Positions 35,699 through 45,460 of a DNA stretch of 64,000 bases are shown here, piece after piece. The notes below the pieces were generated by a model. The model made no database searches, was not told the origin of the DNA, and saw only the letters and a program-made list of their open reading frames with translations. The stretch covers positions 434,001 through 498,000 of the forward strand of contig NZ_JACCFQ010000001.1 in assembly GCF_013410215.1 (NCBI RefSeq), read 5' to 3'. Source of the DNA: Nesterenkonia sandarakina (GTDB taxonomy: Bacteria; Actinomycetota; Actinomycetes; Actinomycetales; Micrococcaceae). Made by a program: the position numbers and the translations under genes. The stretch's first letter is position 1, and each line of letters begins with the position of its first letter.

Positions 35699-35935
35699 TT
35701 AGTTCGCCTCCTCAGCCTGCACTAGATGCTTCACACTGTTGAGCATGCCCACGGTCACGGCGTCGGCGTCACGGACCACGGTGTGGCCGATCCGCTTCAG
35801 ACCAAGCGAACGAACAGTCTCGCGGTGCTTGGGGTTGGCACCGATCAGGGACTTCACCTGAGTGACGGTGAGCTTGTGCTCGCCGACCTTCAGGTTCCGC
35901 GCGGTGTTGTAGTTGACGGTACTGCGCAAAGTCAT
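35699..35935 (-). CDS. rpmD: 50S ribosomal protein L30
   Basis: A 78-residue L30, some 15-18 residues longer than the E. coli protein at the N-terminus ([20 protein letters not shown]). The core [20 protein letters not shown] and [19 protein letters not shown] is clear. The ATG overlaps the rpsE stop by four bases, which supports the longer start. Confidence 0.95.
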   Translation of the reverse strand: MTLRSTVNYNTARNLKVGEHKLTVTQVKSLIGANPKHRETVRSLGLKRIGHTVVRDADAVTVGMLNSVKHLVQAEEAN

Positions 35936-36693
35936 GCACCTGCCTTCTGTGCACGGGCTTCGCGGTCAGCCGCCATGGTGCGCAGCATCCGGGCCGGTGC
36001 GATCTCGTCGAGAGCCTTGCCGCGGCGAGCCGCCACGGCTTCGGGCTCTTCGAGCTGCTTGAGGGCGTCGATGGTGCCGTGAACGATGTTGATGGCGTTC
36101 ACCGAGCCCATGGACTTGGTCAGCACGTCGTGAATGCCTGCGCATTCCAGGACCGCGCGGACCGGACCGCCGGCGATCACACCGGTACCCGGTGCGGCCG
36201 GACGAAGCAGGACGACACCGGCTGCATCCTCACCCTTGACCAGGTGCGGGATGGTGGAACCGACGCGCGGGACGCGGAAGAAGCTCTTCTTGGCCTCTTC
36301 CACACCCTTGGCGATGGCTGCCGGGACTTCCTTGGCCTTGCCGTAGCCGACGCCGACCAGGCCGTCGCCGTCTCCGACGATGACCAGGGCGGTGAAGCTG
36401 AAGCGACGACCGCCCTTGACGACCTTGGACACACGGTTGATGGTCACGACGCGCTCGAGGAACTTGTCCTTCTCCTCTTCGCGTCCGCCACGACCACCAC
36501 GACCGCCGCGGCCGCCGCTTTCGCCGCGACCACCACGACCGCCGCGGCTCTCACCGCGGCCGCCGCGCTCACCGCGAGCAGCATTGCTGTTCTCGCCGGC
36601 GGCCTGAGTCTGCTGGGCAGTCTCGGGTGCGGCGGTTTCCTTGGCCTCAGTCACAGACGAGTCCTTCTCAGGGTTGTTTGCGTTCTCACTCAC
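35932..36693 (-). CDS. rpsE: 30S ribosomal protein S5 with RGG-rich N-terminal extension
   Basis: A 253-residue S5, against 166 in E. coli. The C-terminal two thirds are the S5 domains ([20 protein letters not shown], then [20 protein letters not shown]). The first 75 residues are acidic and Gln/Ala-rich, then consist of about ten RGG or GGRG motifs. Such Arg/Gly tracts bind RNA non-specifically in other proteins and occur on S5 of related genera. The start is GTG 36693, overlapping rplR by four bases. Confidence 0.95.
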   Translation of the reverse strand: MSENANNPEKDSSVTEAKETAAPETAQQTQAAGENSNAARGERGGRGESRGGRGGRGESGGRGGRGGRGGREEEKDKFLERVVTINRVSKVVKGGRRFSFTALVIVGDGDGLVGVGYGKAKEVPAAIAKGVEEAKKSFFRVPRVGSTIPHLVKGEDAAGVVLLRPAAPGTGVIAGGPVRAVLECAGIHDVLTKSMGSVNAINIVHGTIDALKQLEEPEAVAARRGKALDEIAPARMLRTMAADREARAQKAGA

Positions 36694-37061
36694 AGCTTCA
36701 GACCACCTTCCCGGGCGCCGTCGGCGACGGCGGCCACGCGACCGTGGTACTTGTTGCCGCCGCGGTCGAAGACCACAGCGTCGATGCCGGCAGCCTTGGC
36801 GCGCTCGGCGATCATCTCGCCGATCTTCTTCGCCTTGGCGGTCTTGTCACCGTCGAAGCTGCGCAGGTCTGCCTCCATGGTGGTGGCGGAGACCAGGGTC
36901 TTGCCCTCCAGGTCGTTGACGACCTGAGCGACCATGTGGCGAGCGGAACGGTTGACCACCAGGCGCGGACGCTCGGGGGTTCCGTTGAGCTTCTTGCGCA
37001 GGCGGAGGTGGCGGCGGCCGCGGGCAGCGGATTTGGATTTGCCCTTGATACCAATAGCCAT
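36690..37061 (-). CDS. rplR: 50S ribosomal protein L18
   Basis: A 123-residue 5S rRNA-binding protein. It has the basic N-terminus [20 protein letters not shown], then [20 protein letters not shown] and the terminal [19 protein letters not shown]. Length is normal. It lies three bases after rplF and overlaps rpsE by four. Confidence 0.97.
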   Translation of the reverse strand: MAIGIKGKSKSAARGRRHLRLRKKLNGTPERPRLVVNRSARHMVAQVVNDLEGKTLVSATTMEADLRSFDGDKTAKAKKIGEMIAERAKAAGIDAVVFDRGGNKYHGRVAAVADGAREGGLKL

Positions 37062-37064
37062 GGT

Positions 37065-37601
37065 TTACTTACCTGCCTTTCCGGCCTTGCGGCGAACCTG
37101 CTCGCCCTCGTAGCGCACGCCCTTGCCCTTATACGGGTCAGGCCTGCGCAGTTTACGGATGTTCGCGGCGACCTCGCCGACCTGCTGCTTGTCGATGCCG
37201 CTGACAGAGAGCTTGGTCGCGCTCTCCACCGCGAAGGTGATGCCCTGGGGGGCCTTCACCGGAACGGGGTGGGAGTAGCCGAGTGCGAACTCCAGATCGG
37301 AGCCCTTGGCCAGCACACGGTAACCGGTGCCGACGATCTCGAGCTTCTTGGAGTAGCCCTCGGTGACGCCGATGATCATGTTGTTGATCAGGGTGCGGGT
37401 CAGGCCGTGGAGGGAACGCGATTCGCGCTCATCGTTGGGACGGGACACCGTGAGGGTGCCGTCCTCGTTCTCGACGGTGATGCCTTCGGCAAGGCTGCGG
37501 GAAAGTTCGCCCTTGGGTCCCTTCACAGAGACCTGGCGACCTTCCAGCTTGACCTCGACGCCGGCAGGGATGGTGATCGGAAGACGACCGATGCGTGACA
37601 T
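37065..37601 (-). CDS. rplF: 50S ribosomal protein L6
   Basis: A 178-residue protein near the factor-binding site of the large subunit. It starts [20 protein letters not shown] and carries the C-terminal signature [18 protein letters not shown]. Normal length. It lies 20 bases after rpsH. Confidence 0.98.
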   Translation of the reverse strand: MSRIGRLPITIPAGVEVKLEGRQVSVKGPKGELSRSLAEGITVENEDGTLTVSRPNDERESRSLHGLTRTLINNMIIGVTEGYSKKLEIVGTGYRVLAKGSDLEFALGYSHPVPVKAPQGITFAVESATKLSVSGIDKQQVGEVAANIRKLRRPDPYKGKGVRYEGEQVRRKAGKAGK

Positions 37602-37621
37602 AGTGCTTCGACTCCTTCCGG

Positions 37622-38020
37622 TTACCAGACGTAGGCGAGGACTTCCCCACCCACACCCTTCTTGGCTGCCTGCCGGTCCGTGAGGAGACCGGAGGACGTG
37701 GACAGGATCGCGATGCCGAGGCCACCCAGGACGTGCGGGAGGTTCGTGGACTTCGCGTACACCCGGAGACCGGGCTTGGAGATGCGGCGCAGGCCGGCGA
37801 TCGAACGCTCACGGTTCGGGCCGAACTTGAGGTCGATGGCCAGGGTCTTGCCGACCTCGGCCTCCTCTTCGCGCCATTCGGAGATGTAGCCTTCCGCCTT
37901 CAGGATGTCAGCCAAGCGAACCTTCAGCTTGGAGCTGGGCATGGAGACCTGATCGTGGAAAGCCGAGTTGGCATTGCGCAGACGTGTCAGCATGTCTGCG
38001 ACTGGGTCAGTCATTGTCAT
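37622..38020 (-). CDS. rpsH: 30S ribosomal protein S8
   Basis: A 132-residue 16S rRNA-binding protein, the translational repressor of the spc operon in E. coli. It begins [20 protein letters not shown] and ends [20 protein letters not shown] plus VLAYVW. A second ATG at 38014 is an equally plausible start. It follows rplE by 116 bases, where other bacteria carry rpsN (S14); no S14 frame is found in that gap. Confidence 0.98.
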   Translation of the reverse strand: MTMTDPVADMLTRLRNANSAFHDQVSMPSSKLKVRLADILKAEGYISEWREEEAEVGKTLAIDLKFGPNRERSIAGLRRISKPGLRVYAKSTNLPHVLGGLGIAILSTSSGLLTDRQAAKKGVGGEVLAYVW

Positions 38021-38136
38021 GAGGGGCTTCTGCCCTTCCTCGCCGTGGTTTCAGATCTCCGAAGGAACTCGAGCCTGAGCATGTGACTGCTCAGGGTTCG
38101 GAACCTTTGGTGAAAGGACCTGCGGCGTAGTGCTTG

Positions 38137-38712
38137 TTAGTCGGTCTTGAAGGGGAAGCCCAGCGCCTTGAGCAGCGCACGGCCTTCCTCGTCAGTCTTT
38201 GCGGTGGTCACCACGGTGATGTCCATGCCGCGGGGGCGATCGATCTTGTCCTGATCGATCTCGTGGAACACCGACTGCTCGGTCAGCCCGAAGGTGTAGT
38301 TGCCGTTGCCGTCGAACTGCTTGCCGCTGAGTCCGCGGAAATCGCGGATACGGGGCAGCGCGAGGGTCACCAGGCGGTCCACGAATTCCCACATGCGGTC
38401 GCCACGCAGCGTGGTGTGCGTACCGATGGGCTGTCCTTCGCGGAGCTTGAACTGCGCGATGGACTTCCGTGCGCGGGTCACCTTGGGCTTCTGACCGGTG
38501 ATCTTGGTCAGGTCCTCGACGGCGCCCTGGATCAGCTTGGAGTCGCGAGCTGCCTCGCCCACGCCCATGTTGACCACGACCTTGACCAGGCCGGGGACCT
38601 CCATGACGTTGGAGTATCCAAACTCATCCTGCAGCGTGGAACGGATCTCCGCGCGGTACTTGCCCTTGAGACGGGGGGTGGTCTTCACAGTCTCGCTCTG
38701 AACCTCAGTCAT
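38137..38712 (-). CDS. rplE: 50S ribosomal protein L5
   Basis: A 191-residue 5S rRNA-binding protein that bridges to S13. It contains [39 protein letters not shown] and the terminal [20 protein letters not shown]. The ATG at 38712 overlaps the rplX stop by one base (TGATG); a GTG one codon earlier is possible. Normal length. Confidence 0.97.
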   Translation of the reverse strand: MTEVQSETVKTTPRLKGKYRAEIRSTLQDEFGYSNVMEVPGLVKVVVNMGVGEAARDSKLIQGAVEDLTKITGQKPKVTRARKSIAQFKLREGQPIGTHTTLRGDRMWEFVDRLVTLALPRIRDFRGLSGKQFDGNGNYTFGLTEQSVFHEIDQDKIDRPRGMDITVVTTAKTDEEGRALLKALGFPFKTD

Positions 38713-39047
38713 CACAGGTCCTTTCCGGAAGCTTTGGCGAAGCGGACGCGCACAGTCTTGCTGACGCCGTCACGCTCCACGGTCTCCTGCCGGTAGCCGA
38801 CGCGAGTGGGCTTGCCCGTCTCGGGGTCGACCACGGCGACGTTGGAGATGTGGATAGCAGCCTCAGACTCCACGATGCCGCCCTCGGTGCTGCCGAACTG
38901 GCCGGCACGGAGGTGACGCTTGACGCGGTTGACGCCCTCGACGAGGACGCGCTCCTTGGCGGGCATGACCTGCAGGACCTTGCCCTGCTTGCCCTTGTCT
39001 TTGCCGGTGAGGACCTGGACGAGGTCGTCCTTCTTGATCTTGGCCAT
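38712..39047 (-). CDS. rplX: 50S ribosomal protein L24
   Basis: A 111-residue KOW-domain assembly protein. It starts [20 protein letters not shown] and contains [20 protein letters not shown]. It sits three bases after rplN and overlaps rplE by one. Normal length. Confidence 0.97.
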   Translation of the reverse strand: MAKIKKDDLVQVLTGKDKGKQGKVLQVMPAKERVLVEGVNRVKRHLRAGQFGSTEGGIVESEAAIHISNVAVVDPETGKPTRVGYRQETVERDGVSKTVRVRFAKASGKDL

Positions 39048-39050
39048 GAG

Positions 39051-39422
39051 TCAGAGCACCTCCGGAGCGAGCGAGACGATCTTCATGAACTTCTTCTCGC
39101 GCAGCTCTCGACCCACGGGCCCGAAGATACGGGTACCGCGCGGTTCGGGAGTCTCACCCTTAAGAATCACAGCAGCGTTCTCATCGAAGCTGATGTAGGA
39201 CCCGTCGTTGCGACGGATCTTCTTCTTGGTGCGCACGACAACAGCCTTGATGACGTCGCCCTTCTTGACGTTTCCGCCCGGAATTGCGTCCTTGACGGTG
39301 GCGACGAATGTGTCGCCGATACCTGCATAGCGGCGTCCCGATCCACCGAGGACCCGGATGACAAGGACTTCCTTGGCACCGGTGTTGTCGGCGATCTTGA
39401 GCCGCGATTCCTGTTGAATCAC
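39051..39422 (-). CDS. rplN: 50S ribosomal protein L14
   Basis: A 123-residue protein at the subunit interface. It begins [20 protein letters not shown] (GTG start at 39422) and ends [20 protein letters not shown] plus SLAPEVL. GGAG lies about eight bases upstream. It is the first gene of the spc unit, behind a 281-base leader and a promoter embedded in the rpsQ terminator. Confidence 0.98.
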   Translation of the reverse strand: MIQQESRLKIADNTGAKEVLVIRVLGGSGRRYAGIGDTFVATVKDAIPGGNVKKGDVIKAVVVRTKKKIRRNDGSYISFDENAAVILKGETPEPRGTRIFGPVGRELREKKFMKIVSLAPEVL

Positions 39423-39703
39423 TTGTTCTCTCCTGTCGTCTCACTGGTTCTCGCAGTCGTGCCGAGCCTTGTGGAACTTCTAGCCTGAGCCGGGGCACCG
39501 TCGGCGGCGATCATGCCGTCGAGCGCCTCGGCTTAGATGACAAGTCCCCTGGCCGCTTACCCACACACTCTCCATCCCTGTCGGGACGGGCAGATGAATG
39601 CATGGCCGAGGCGGCGTTTCCCGGGACCCCGCGGGGCCCTTTCGGGGACATGCGCTGTCCTTTGAGGTGGATAGCCTCATCGATAAGGGCGCACAGCCTC
39701 AAT
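39423..39703 (-). promoter_or_regulatory. Long 5' leader of the spc operon
   Basis: About 275 bases lie between the predicted start of transcription and rplN. The region has GC-rich pairing potential: a GGACCCC/GGGGCCC hairpin near 39628-39645 and a CGACGG/CCGTCG pairing near 39495-39530. No convincing ORF is present. Autoregulation by a ribosomal protein is possible, but no known leader motif is recognised. Confidence 0.4.
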
Positions 39704-39732
39704 ATCTTACACGAGATGCACCAAGGGCCCAA
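39704..39732 (-). promoter_or_regulatory. Promoter of the spc operon (rplN onward)
   Basis: -35 TTGGGC (39727-39732), a 17-base spacer and -10 TAAGAT (39704-39709) on the minus strand. The -35 hexamer lies in the distal arm of the rpsQ terminator hairpin. Confidence 0.65.
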
Positions 39733-39769
39733 CTCCCACACCGGTGAGGTGTGGGCGTCGGGCCCTTGG
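39721..39769 (-). terminator. Second terminator hairpin of the S10 operon
   Basis: CCAAGGGCCC pairs with GGGCCCTTGG, and inner CCCACACC pairs with GGTGTGGG. It follows the first hairpin by 15 bases and overlaps the spc -35 element. Confidence 0.75.
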
Positions 39770-39784
39770 AGGACGCAGAATGCC

Positions 39785-39831
39785 GTGTTCCGCGATCAGC
39801 CTCGGAGCGTGCCGGGCTGATCGCGGAACAC
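39785..39831 (-). terminator. First terminator hairpin of the S10 operon
   Basis: A perfect 17-bp stem (39785-39801 with 39815-39831) and a 13-base loop, five bases after the rpsQ stop. No T-tract follows. Confidence 0.8.
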
Positions 39832-39836
39832 GAGGA

Positions 39837-40109
39837 TCACTCTGCCTTTTCGAGGATCTCGGCCAGCCGCCAGCGCTTGGCTGCCGAGAGCGGGCGGGTC
39901 TCGGAGATCAACACGGTGTCCCCCACGCCTGCCTGCTCGTTCTCATCGTGTGCCATGAACTTCTTGTGCCGCTTCATGATCTTGCCGTACAGGCCGTGCT
40001 TACGACGGTCCTCGACCTCGACGACGATGGTTTTGTTCATCTTGTCGGAGACGACGACGCCGCGCAGGGTCTTACGGTCATTGCGGGTCTCTGCAGTTGC
40101 TTCGCTCAT
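39837..40109 (-). CDS. rpsQ: 30S ribosomal protein S17
   Basis: A 90-residue OB-fold 16S rRNA-binding protein. It contains [20 protein letters not shown] and [20 protein letters not shown]. It is the last gene of the S10 unit, two bases after rpmC, and is followed by two tandem hairpins. Normal length. Confidence 0.97.
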   Translation of the reverse strand: MSEATAETRNDRKTLRGVVVSDKMNKTIVVEVEDRRKHGLYGKIMKRHKKFMAHDENEQAGVGDTVLISETRPLSAAKRWRLAEILEKAE

Positions 40110-40111
40110 GC

Positions 40112-40399
40112 TCAGTCCTCAGTCTTCTTCTCGTTCTGCTCATCAGCCGAATCCGAGGAGTCCGCGGCGGCATCGACATTCTCACGAATGCCCAGCTCAC
40201 GTTCACGCACCACGGTGTAGATCCGGGCGATGTCGCGCTTGATGTCCTTGAGCCGGCTGGAGCTCTCCAGCTGGCCGGTCGCGGACTGGAAGCGGAGGTT
40301 GAACAGCTCTTCCTTGGAAGAGCGCAGCGCCTCTGCCAGGGCTGCTGAGTCCATCTCTGCGAGCTTCTCAACGGTCAGCTCTTTGGTTCCAACTGCCAT
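40112..40399 (-). CDS. rpmC: 50S ribosomal protein L29 with acidic tail
   Basis: A 95-residue L29. The L29 domain ([20 protein letters not shown], then [20 protein letters not shown]) is followed by an acidic Asp/Ser/Glu tail of about 25 residues, absent from E. coli L29 (63 residues). ATG 40399 lies two bases after the rplP stop; a GTG two codons earlier overlaps it. Confidence 0.95.
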   Translation of the reverse strand: MAVGTKELTVEKLAEMDSAALAEALRSSKEELFNLRFQSATGQLESSSRLKDIKRDIARIYTVVRERELGIRENVDAAADSSDSADEQNEKKTED

Positions 40400-40401
40400 T
40401 G

Positions 40402-40818
40402 TCACTCACCACTCTCTCGGCTGATCACGCGTGCCCTCATGGGCAGCTTGTGGATTGCCAGGCGGAGCGCCTCTTTGGCGACTTCCTCCGTGACACCGGA
40501 CAGCTCGAACATGACGCGTCCGGGCTTGACGTTGGCGATCCACCACTCCGGGGAACCCTTACCGGAGCCCATGCGGACCTCGGCAGGCTTCTTGGTGAGC
40601 GGCTGGTCCGGGTAGATGTTGATCCAGACCTTGCCGCCGCGCTTGATGTGGCGGGTCATGGCGATACGCGCAGATTCGATCTGGCGGTTCGTCACGTAGG
40701 CGGGGTCAAGGGCCTGGATGCCGTACTCGCCGAAGGCGAGCTCGGTTCCACCCTTGGCCCGGCCGCGGCGCTTGGGCCGGTGCGGCTTGCGGTACTTGAC
40801 TCGGCGGGGCATCAACAT
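40402..40818 (-). CDS. rplP: 50S ribosomal protein L16
   Basis: A 138-residue protein of the A-site region. It starts [20 protein letters not shown] and carries [20 protein letters not shown]. The ATG at 40818 overlaps the rpsC stop by one base. A longer open frame upstream is only a shadow of rpsC. Confidence 0.97.
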   Translation of the reverse strand: MLMPRRVKYRKPHRPKRRGRAKGGTELAFGEYGIQALDPAYVTNRQIESARIAMTRHIKRGGKVWINIYPDQPLTKKPAEVRMGSGKGSPEWWIANVKPGRVMFELSGVTEEVAKEALRLAIHKLPMRARVISRESGE

Positions 40819-41636
40819 CAGTTCTGCCCTCCTTCCGCTGCAGCTGAGGCTTCGGCAGGCGCCTGGGCGCCAGCCTCGCGACCGCGGCCCGGACCACGAC
40901 GACGGCGCTCTTCGCCTCCGCCACGGGGTCCACCGCGACCGCCGCGTGCTCCACCGCGGCCAGAAGGCTGTGCAGCCTGCTGCGCGGCGAGCTCCTTGGC
41001 GGTCAGATCGCCCTTGTAGACCCAGACCTTCACGCCGATGCGGCCGAAGGTGGTCTTGGCCTCGTGCTTGCCGAAGTCGATGTTCGCGCGCAGGGTGTGC
41101 AGCGGAACGCGACCTTCGCGGTAGAACTCGGAGCGGGACATCTCTGCACCGCCGAGGCGGCCGGCGCACTGGATACGGATACCCTTTGCGCCCGAACGCA
41201 TCGCCGAGGTGATGGCCTTCTTCATCGCGCGGCGGAACGCCACACGAGCTGCGAGCTGCTCGGCCACACCCTGGGCAACCAGCTGAGCATCGGTCTCGGG
41301 GCTCTTGACCTCGAGGATGTTCAGCTGGATCTGCTTGGCGGTGAGCTTCTCCAGCTCGCTGCGGATCCGGTCCGCCTCGGCGCCGCGGCGACCGATGACG
41401 ATGCCTGGGCGTGCCGTGTGGATGTCCACACGGACCCGATCGCGGGTGCGCTCGATCTCAACCTTCGAGATGCCGGCGCGCTCCACGGTCTTGGCCAGGA
41501 GTTCACGAATCTGGACATCCTCTTTCACGAAGTCCTTGTAACGCTGACCGGCCTTGGTCGAGTCGGCGTACCAGTGCGAAACGTGGTCAGTGGTGATGCC
41601 CAGACGGAAACCATTGGGGTTGATCTTCTGTCCCAC
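40818..41636 (-). CDS. rpsC: 30S ribosomal protein S3 with RGG-rich C-terminal extension
   Basis: A 272-residue S3 with KH domain ([20 protein letters not shown]) and the start [23 protein letters not shown] 41636 overlaps the rplV stop by one base. After the S3 domain a tail of about 55 residues has [16 protein letters not shown] followed by an Arg-rich and then Ala/Glu-rich end. E. coli S3 is 233 residues. Similar tails occur in related genera, and an mRNA-entry or RNA-binding role is inference. Confidence 0.95.
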   Translation of the reverse strand: MGQKINPNGFRLGITTDHVSHWYADSTKAGQRYKDFVKEDVQIRELLAKTVERAGISKVEIERTRDRVRVDIHTARPGIVIGRRGAEADRIRSELEKLTAKQIQLNILEVKSPETDAQLVAQGVAEQLAARVAFRRAMKKAITSAMRSGAKGIRIQCAGRLGGAEMSRSEFYREGRVPLHTLRANIDFGKHEAKTTFGRIGVKVWVYKGDLTAKELAAQQAAQPSGRGGARGGRGGPRGGGEERRRRGPGRGREAGAQAPAEASAAAEGGQN

Positions 41637-42001
41637 TACTGATCCCCACCTTTCTCTTCGGCGCCGACCACGATCGTGACGTGGCTGGTGCGCTTGTTGA
41701 TGCGGAACGCCCGGCCCTGAGCCCGGGGACGGAACCGCTTCATGGTCGGACCTTCGTCGACGCGTGCCTCGGTGATGAAGAAGGCGTCCTCGTTAAAGGC
41801 GACTCCTTCCTTGTCTGCGTGCTGGCGAGCGTTCGCCAGCGCAGAAGCGACCACCTTGGCCACCGGCTCTGTAGCGCCCTGGGGGGCGAACTTCAGAATA
41901 GCCAGTGCTTCGTTGGCCTGCTTGCCGCGGACAAGGTCGACGACGCGCCGGGCCTTCATAGGCGTCACACGCAGGTAGCGCGCAATTGCCTTGGCTTCCA
42001 T
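41636..42001 (-). CDS. rplV: 50S ribosomal protein L22
   Basis: A 121-residue protein of the peptide exit tunnel. It starts [20 protein letters not shown] at ATG 42001, with AGAAGGA five bases upstream; the upstream open frame is not L22. The tunnel-loop end [20 protein letters not shown] is conserved and of normal length, with no insertion known from macrolide-resistant strains. Confidence 0.97.
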   Translation of the reverse strand: MEAKAIARYLRVTPMKARRVVDLVRGKQANEALAILKFAPQGATEPVAKVVASALANARQHADKEGVAFNEDAFFITEARVDEGPTMKRFRPRAQGRAFRINKRTSHVTIVVGAEEKGGDQ

Positions 42002-42069
42002 TGCTTTCCTTCTCTCGTCTTGTGACACGAAGTACAAGCTCACTCATCGCTCCTCGGTAGAGGAAGCGA

Positions 42070-42351
42070 TCAGCGGCGCTTGCCCTTCTTGTCGTCCTTC
42101 ACATGGCCGCGGAATGTACGCGTCGGAGCGAACTCGCCGAGCTTGTGCCCGACCATCGACTCAGTGATGAACACGGGGATGTGCTTGCGCCCGTCATGCA
42201 CGGCAACGGTGTGTCCGAGCATGTCGGGGATGATCATGGAACGGCGGGACCATGTCTTGATGACATTCTTGGTGCCCTTTTCGTTCTCAGCGACGACCTT
42301 GAGGTACAGGTGCTGATCGACGAAGGGGCCCTTCTTCAAGCTGCGTGGCAT
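42070..42351 (-). CDS. rpsS: 30S ribosomal protein S19
   Basis: A 93-residue small-subunit head protein. It has [20 protein letters not shown] and [20 protein letters not shown]. It lies between rplB (12-base gap) and rplV (68-base gap). Normal length. Confidence 0.98.
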   Translation of the reverse strand: MPRSLKKGPFVDQHLYLKVVAENEKGTKNVIKTWSRRSMIIPDMLGHTVAVHDGRKHIPVFITESMVGHKLGEFAPTRTFRGHVKDDKKGKRR

Positions 42352-42363
42352 GTCTCCAGGCTC

Positions 42364-43200
42364 CTATCGCTTGTTCTTGGTACGACGGCGACGCACGATG
42401 AGCTTGTCGCTTTCCTTGTTCGGACGGCGGGTGCGGCCCTCCGGCTTGCCATTCGGGTTGACCGGATGACGACCACCGGAGGTCTTGCCCTCGCCACCAC
42501 CGTGCGGGTGGTCCACCGGGTTCATCACGACACCGCGGACGGTGGGACGAACACCCTTCCAGCGCATGCGTCCAGCCTTGCCCCAGTTGATGTTGGACTG
42601 CTCGGCGTTGCCGACAGCGCCGATGGTCGCCCGGCAGCGGACGTCGACGTTGCGGACCTCGCCGGAGGGCAGACGCAGCTGGGCGAACTTGCCCTCGCGG
42701 GCCACCAGCTGGATGCCGGCTCCTGCGGAGCGGCCCAGCTTGGCGCCGCCTGCAGGACGCAGCTCCACTGCGTGCACCACGGTGCCCAGAGGGATGTTGC
42801 GCAGCGGCAGGTTGTTGCCCGGCTTGATGTCGGCGTTGGCGCCGGACTCCACGGCTGCACCCTGCTCCAGCTTGGCCGGGGCCAGGATGTAGCGCTTGGT
42901 GCCGTCGATGAAGTGCAGCAGGGCGATGCGTGCGGTGCGGTTCGGGTCGTACTCGATATGAGCGACCTTTGCCGGCACGCCGTCCTTGTCTGCACGGCGG
43001 AAATCGATCACGCGGTACTGGCGCTTGTGGCCACCACCCTTGTGACGTGTGGTGATCTTGCCCGAGCTGTTTCGGCCGCCGGTCTTGGACAGCGGACGCA
43101 GCAGGGACTTCTCCGGGGTGTCCCGGGTGATCTCTGCAAAGTCGGCCACAGACGAGCCGCGCTGGCCCGGTGTGTTCGGCTTGAGGTTACGGATAGCCAT
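42364..43200 (-). CDS. rplB: 50S ribosomal protein L2
   Basis: A 278-residue core protein next to the peptidyl-transferase centre. It contains [20 protein letters not shown], the essential His in [20 protein letters not shown], and the basic end [18 protein letters not shown]. Normal length. It follows rplW by 37 bases. Confidence 0.98.
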   Translation of the reverse strand: MAIRNLKPNTPGQRGSSVADFAEITRDTPEKSLLRPLSKTGGRNSSGKITTRHKGGGHKRQYRVIDFRRADKDGVPAKVAHIEYDPNRTARIALLHFIDGTKRYILAPAKLEQGAAVESGANADIKPGNNLPLRNIPLGTVVHAVELRPAGGAKLGRSAGAGIQLVAREGKFAQLRLPSGEVRNVDVRCRATIGAVGNAEQSNINWGKAGRMRWKGVRPTVRGVVMNPVDHPHGGGEGKTSGGRHPVNPNGKPEGRTRRPNKESDKLIVRRRRTKNKR

Positions 43201-43237
43201 ATTCTTCTTCCTCGATCAAGTGGTTCCGATCAGCCGT

Positions 43238-43546
43238 TCAGGCTGCGGATCCTCCGAAGATGTCAATGTTGTAGCCCTCTTTGAGGGTGATGATCGCCCG
43301 CTTGGTGCCGGTGCGCGAGCCCCATCCGAACTTGGTGCGCTTGCGCTTGCCAGCCCGGTTGATGGTGTTGACCGAGTTCACACGCACGGAGAAGATCTTC
43401 TCCACGGCGTACTTGATCTCGGACTTCGTGGCCCGGGGGTCCACCAGGAAGGTGAACTTGCCCTCATCGATCAGGCTGTAGGACTTCTCCGAGACGACGG
43501 GTGCGATGACGACGTCGCGCGGGTCCTTGCTAGTCAGGACGCTCAC
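43238..43546 (-). CDS. rplW: 50S ribosomal protein L23
   Basis: A 102-residue exit-tunnel protein that docks trigger factor and the signal recognition particle. It contains [20 protein letters not shown] and [20 protein letters not shown]. The GTG start overlaps the rplD stop by four bases. Normal length. Confidence 0.97.
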   Translation of the reverse strand: MSVLTSKDPRDVVIAPVVSEKSYSLIDEGKFTFLVDPRATKSEIKYAVEKIFSVRVNSVNTINRAGKRKRTKFGWGSRTGTKRAIITLKEGYNIDIFGGSAA

Positions 43547-44157
43547 TTGGTCTCCTCCTTCGCAGTGCCCTGGGCCAGGAAGGCGTCATAGCCGGCCTGC
43601 GTGAACACGATGTCATCGGAGACGATGACATCGTAGGTGTTCAGCTGATCGGCGTACAGGGTGTGGACGTGCGGCAGGTTGCGAGTCGAGAGCGCGGCGA
43701 CGTCGTCGCTGCGGTCGATCACGACCAGCCAGTTGCGGTTCGCGCCGCCGAGACCGGCCAGCGCAGCCTTGGCCGCCTTGGTCGAGGCCTGGCCGGTGAC
43801 CAGGGAGTCCACGACGACGATGCGGTCGTTGCGTGCCCGGTCCGAGAGGGCTCCGCGCAGGGCGGCGGCCTTCATCTTCTTGGGCGTGCGCTGGGAGTAG
43901 TCACGCGGAGTCGGGCCGTGGACGATGCCACCGCCGATCATGTGCGGACCGCGCATGGAACCCTGACGGGCACGGCCGGTGCCCTTCTGCCGGAACGGCT
44001 TGGCGCCGGTGCCGGAGACCTCTGAACGAGTCTTGGTCTTGTGGGTGCCCTGGCGTGCCGCAGCGCGCTGCGCGACGACCACCTGGTGGATCAGCGCGAC
44101 ATTGGTCTTGGCGTCGAATACCTCGGCGGGGAAGTCGACGGAAACCTTGTTAGCCAT
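43543..44157 (-). CDS. rplD: 50S ribosomal protein L4
   Basis: A 204-residue tunnel-wall protein; in E. coli it represses the S10 operon. It has the conserved loop [20 protein letters not shown] and [23 protein letters not shown] 44157 ([18 protein letters not shown]) matches homologues and has GGAG ten bases before it. An ATG at 44166 overlapping the rplC stop by four bases is the alternative. Confidence 0.96.
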   Translation of the reverse strand: MANKVSVDFPAEVFDAKTNVALIHQVVVAQRAAARQGTHKTKTRSEVSGTGAKPFRQKGTGRARQGSMRGPHMIGGGIVHGPTPRDYSQRTPKKMKAAALRGALSDRARNDRIVVVDSLVTGQASTKAAKAALAGLGGANRNWLVVIDRSDDVAALSTRNLPHVHTLYADQLNTYDVIVSDDIVFTQAGYDAFLAQGTAKEETK

Positions 44158-44162
44158 GTGGA

Positions 44163-44825
44163 TCATGCTCCCTTCACTGCGGTGCGGACCAGGACGACCT
44201 GGCCGCGAGCACCCGGAAGGGCGCCCTTGATCAGCAGCAGGTTCTTCTCGGGGTCCACGGCGTGGACGGTCAGGTTATGGGTGGTCTGGCGGACGCCGCC
44301 CATCCGACCTGCCATGCGCAGACCCTTGAAGACGCGACCCGGGGTGGATGCGCCGCCGATGGAGCCTGGCTTGCGGTGGTTCTTGTGGGCACCGTGCGAG
44401 GCACCCACGCCGCCGAAGCCGTGACGCTTCATGACACCGGCAAAGCCCTTGCCCTTGGTCTTGCCGATGACATCGACCTTCTGGCCGGTCTCGAAAGACT
44501 CGACGGTGAGGTCCTGTCCGAGTTCGTAGGACCCGGAGTCACCGGTGCGGATCTCCACCACGTGGCGGCGCGGGGTCACGCCTGCCTTCTCGAAGTGACC
44601 TGCCAGCGGCTTGGTCACCTTGCGGGGATCGATGCGTCCGAAACCGATCTGGACGGAGTTGTAGCCGTCGCTGTCGGTGGTGCGGACCTGGGTCACGACG
44701 TTGGAGTCGGCCTGGACAACAGTGACTGGGATGAGAACGTTGTTCTCGTCCCAGACCTGGGTCATGCCGAGCTTCGTGCCCAGCAGTCCCTTGACGTTCA
44801 GTTCAACGCGGGAAATATTGGTCAT
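44163..44825 (-). CDS. rplC: 50S ribosomal protein L3
   Basis: A 220-residue assembly-initiator protein of the large subunit. It contains [40 protein letters not shown] and [20 protein letters not shown]. Normal length. It is 21 bases after rpsJ. Confidence 0.98.
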   Translation of the reverse strand: MTNISRVELNVKGLLGTKLGMTQVWDENNVLIPVTVVQADSNVVTQVRTTDSDGYNSVQIGFGRIDPRKVTKPLAGHFEKAGVTPRRHVVEIRTGDSGSYELGQDLTVESFETGQKVDVIGKTKGKGFAGVMKRHGFGGVGASHGAHKNHRKPGSIGGASTPGRVFKGLRMAGRMGGVRQTTHNLTVHAVDPEKNLLLIKGALPGARGQVVLVRTAVKGA

Positions 44826-44846
44826 AGTGTTCTCAGCACCTCCCTG

Positions 44847-45155
44847 CTAGAGCTTGATCTCGATATTGACGTCTGCAGGCAGGTCGAGTCGCATCAGGGA
44901 ATCGACGGCCTTGGGCGTCGGATCCACGATGTCGATCAGGCGCTTGTGGGTGCGCATCTCGAAGTGCTCGCGAGAGTCCTTGTACTTATGGGGAGAACGG
45001 ATCACGGCGTACACGTTCTTCTCGGTGGGCAGCGGCACTGGGCCGACAACCGTTGCACCAGCACGTGTGACCGTGTCGACGATCTTCCGGGCCGAGGTGT
45101 CGATGACTTCGTGGTCATACGACTTCAGCCGGATGCGGATTTTCTGTCCCGCCAT
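44847..45155 (-). CDS. rpsJ: 30S ribosomal protein S10
   Basis: A 102-residue small-subunit protein, also NusE in antitermination. It starts [20 protein letters not shown] at ATG 45155 with AAGAGG eight bases upstream. The longer frame upstream is leader sequence. It is the first gene of the S10 operon. Confidence 0.98.
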   Translation of the reverse strand: MAGQKIRIRLKSYDHEVIDTSARKIVDTVTRAGATVVGPVPLPTEKNVYAVIRSPHKYKDSREHFEMRTHKRLIDIVDPTPKAVDSLMRLDLPADVNIEIKL

Positions 45156-45289
45156 GCGTTGAGCCTCTTTCTGGTGTTCTGACATTCGTCTTACGTCGCA
45201 GCCCAAGACCGGGACGGAGCCATGGGGCTCCCAGAGAGGCATTCAGCGCTGGCCCCTGGTGGGGCGCAGGCGGTACTGACCTTCTGCAG

Positions 45290-45397
45290 TTATGGGCTGC
45301 GCAGCCGCGACACGATCTGCTCGATCTCCCGAGCCTGACGATGAGGCAGCAGCTGCACGACCCGCTCAGTCCGAATCCGTGCCTGCGAATCCTGCAT
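45290..45397 (-). CDS. Possible 35-codon leader peptide in the S10 leader
   Basis: From ATG 45397 the frame reads MQDSQARIRTERVVQLLPHR and ends REIEQIVSRLRSP. It is rich in Arg and Gln, with about 74% G or C at third positions. That is lower than the neighbouring genes but above random AT balance. No good ribosome site is seen. The frame stays open to 45556. It has no recognised family and may be chance. Confidence 0.2.
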   Translation of the reverse strand: MQDSQARIRTERVVQLLPHRQAREIEQIVSRLRSP

Positions 45398-45460
45398 GAC
45401 ACAGGAGTCGACGGGTTCCTCGGGCTGACGGGCTACCGACCCCCGCGGTCGGGCGTGTCG

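Noticed and set aside
40402-41169. 255-codon frame including rplP
   Set aside because: Only the last 138 codons are L16; the upstream part is an out-of-frame reading of rpsC.
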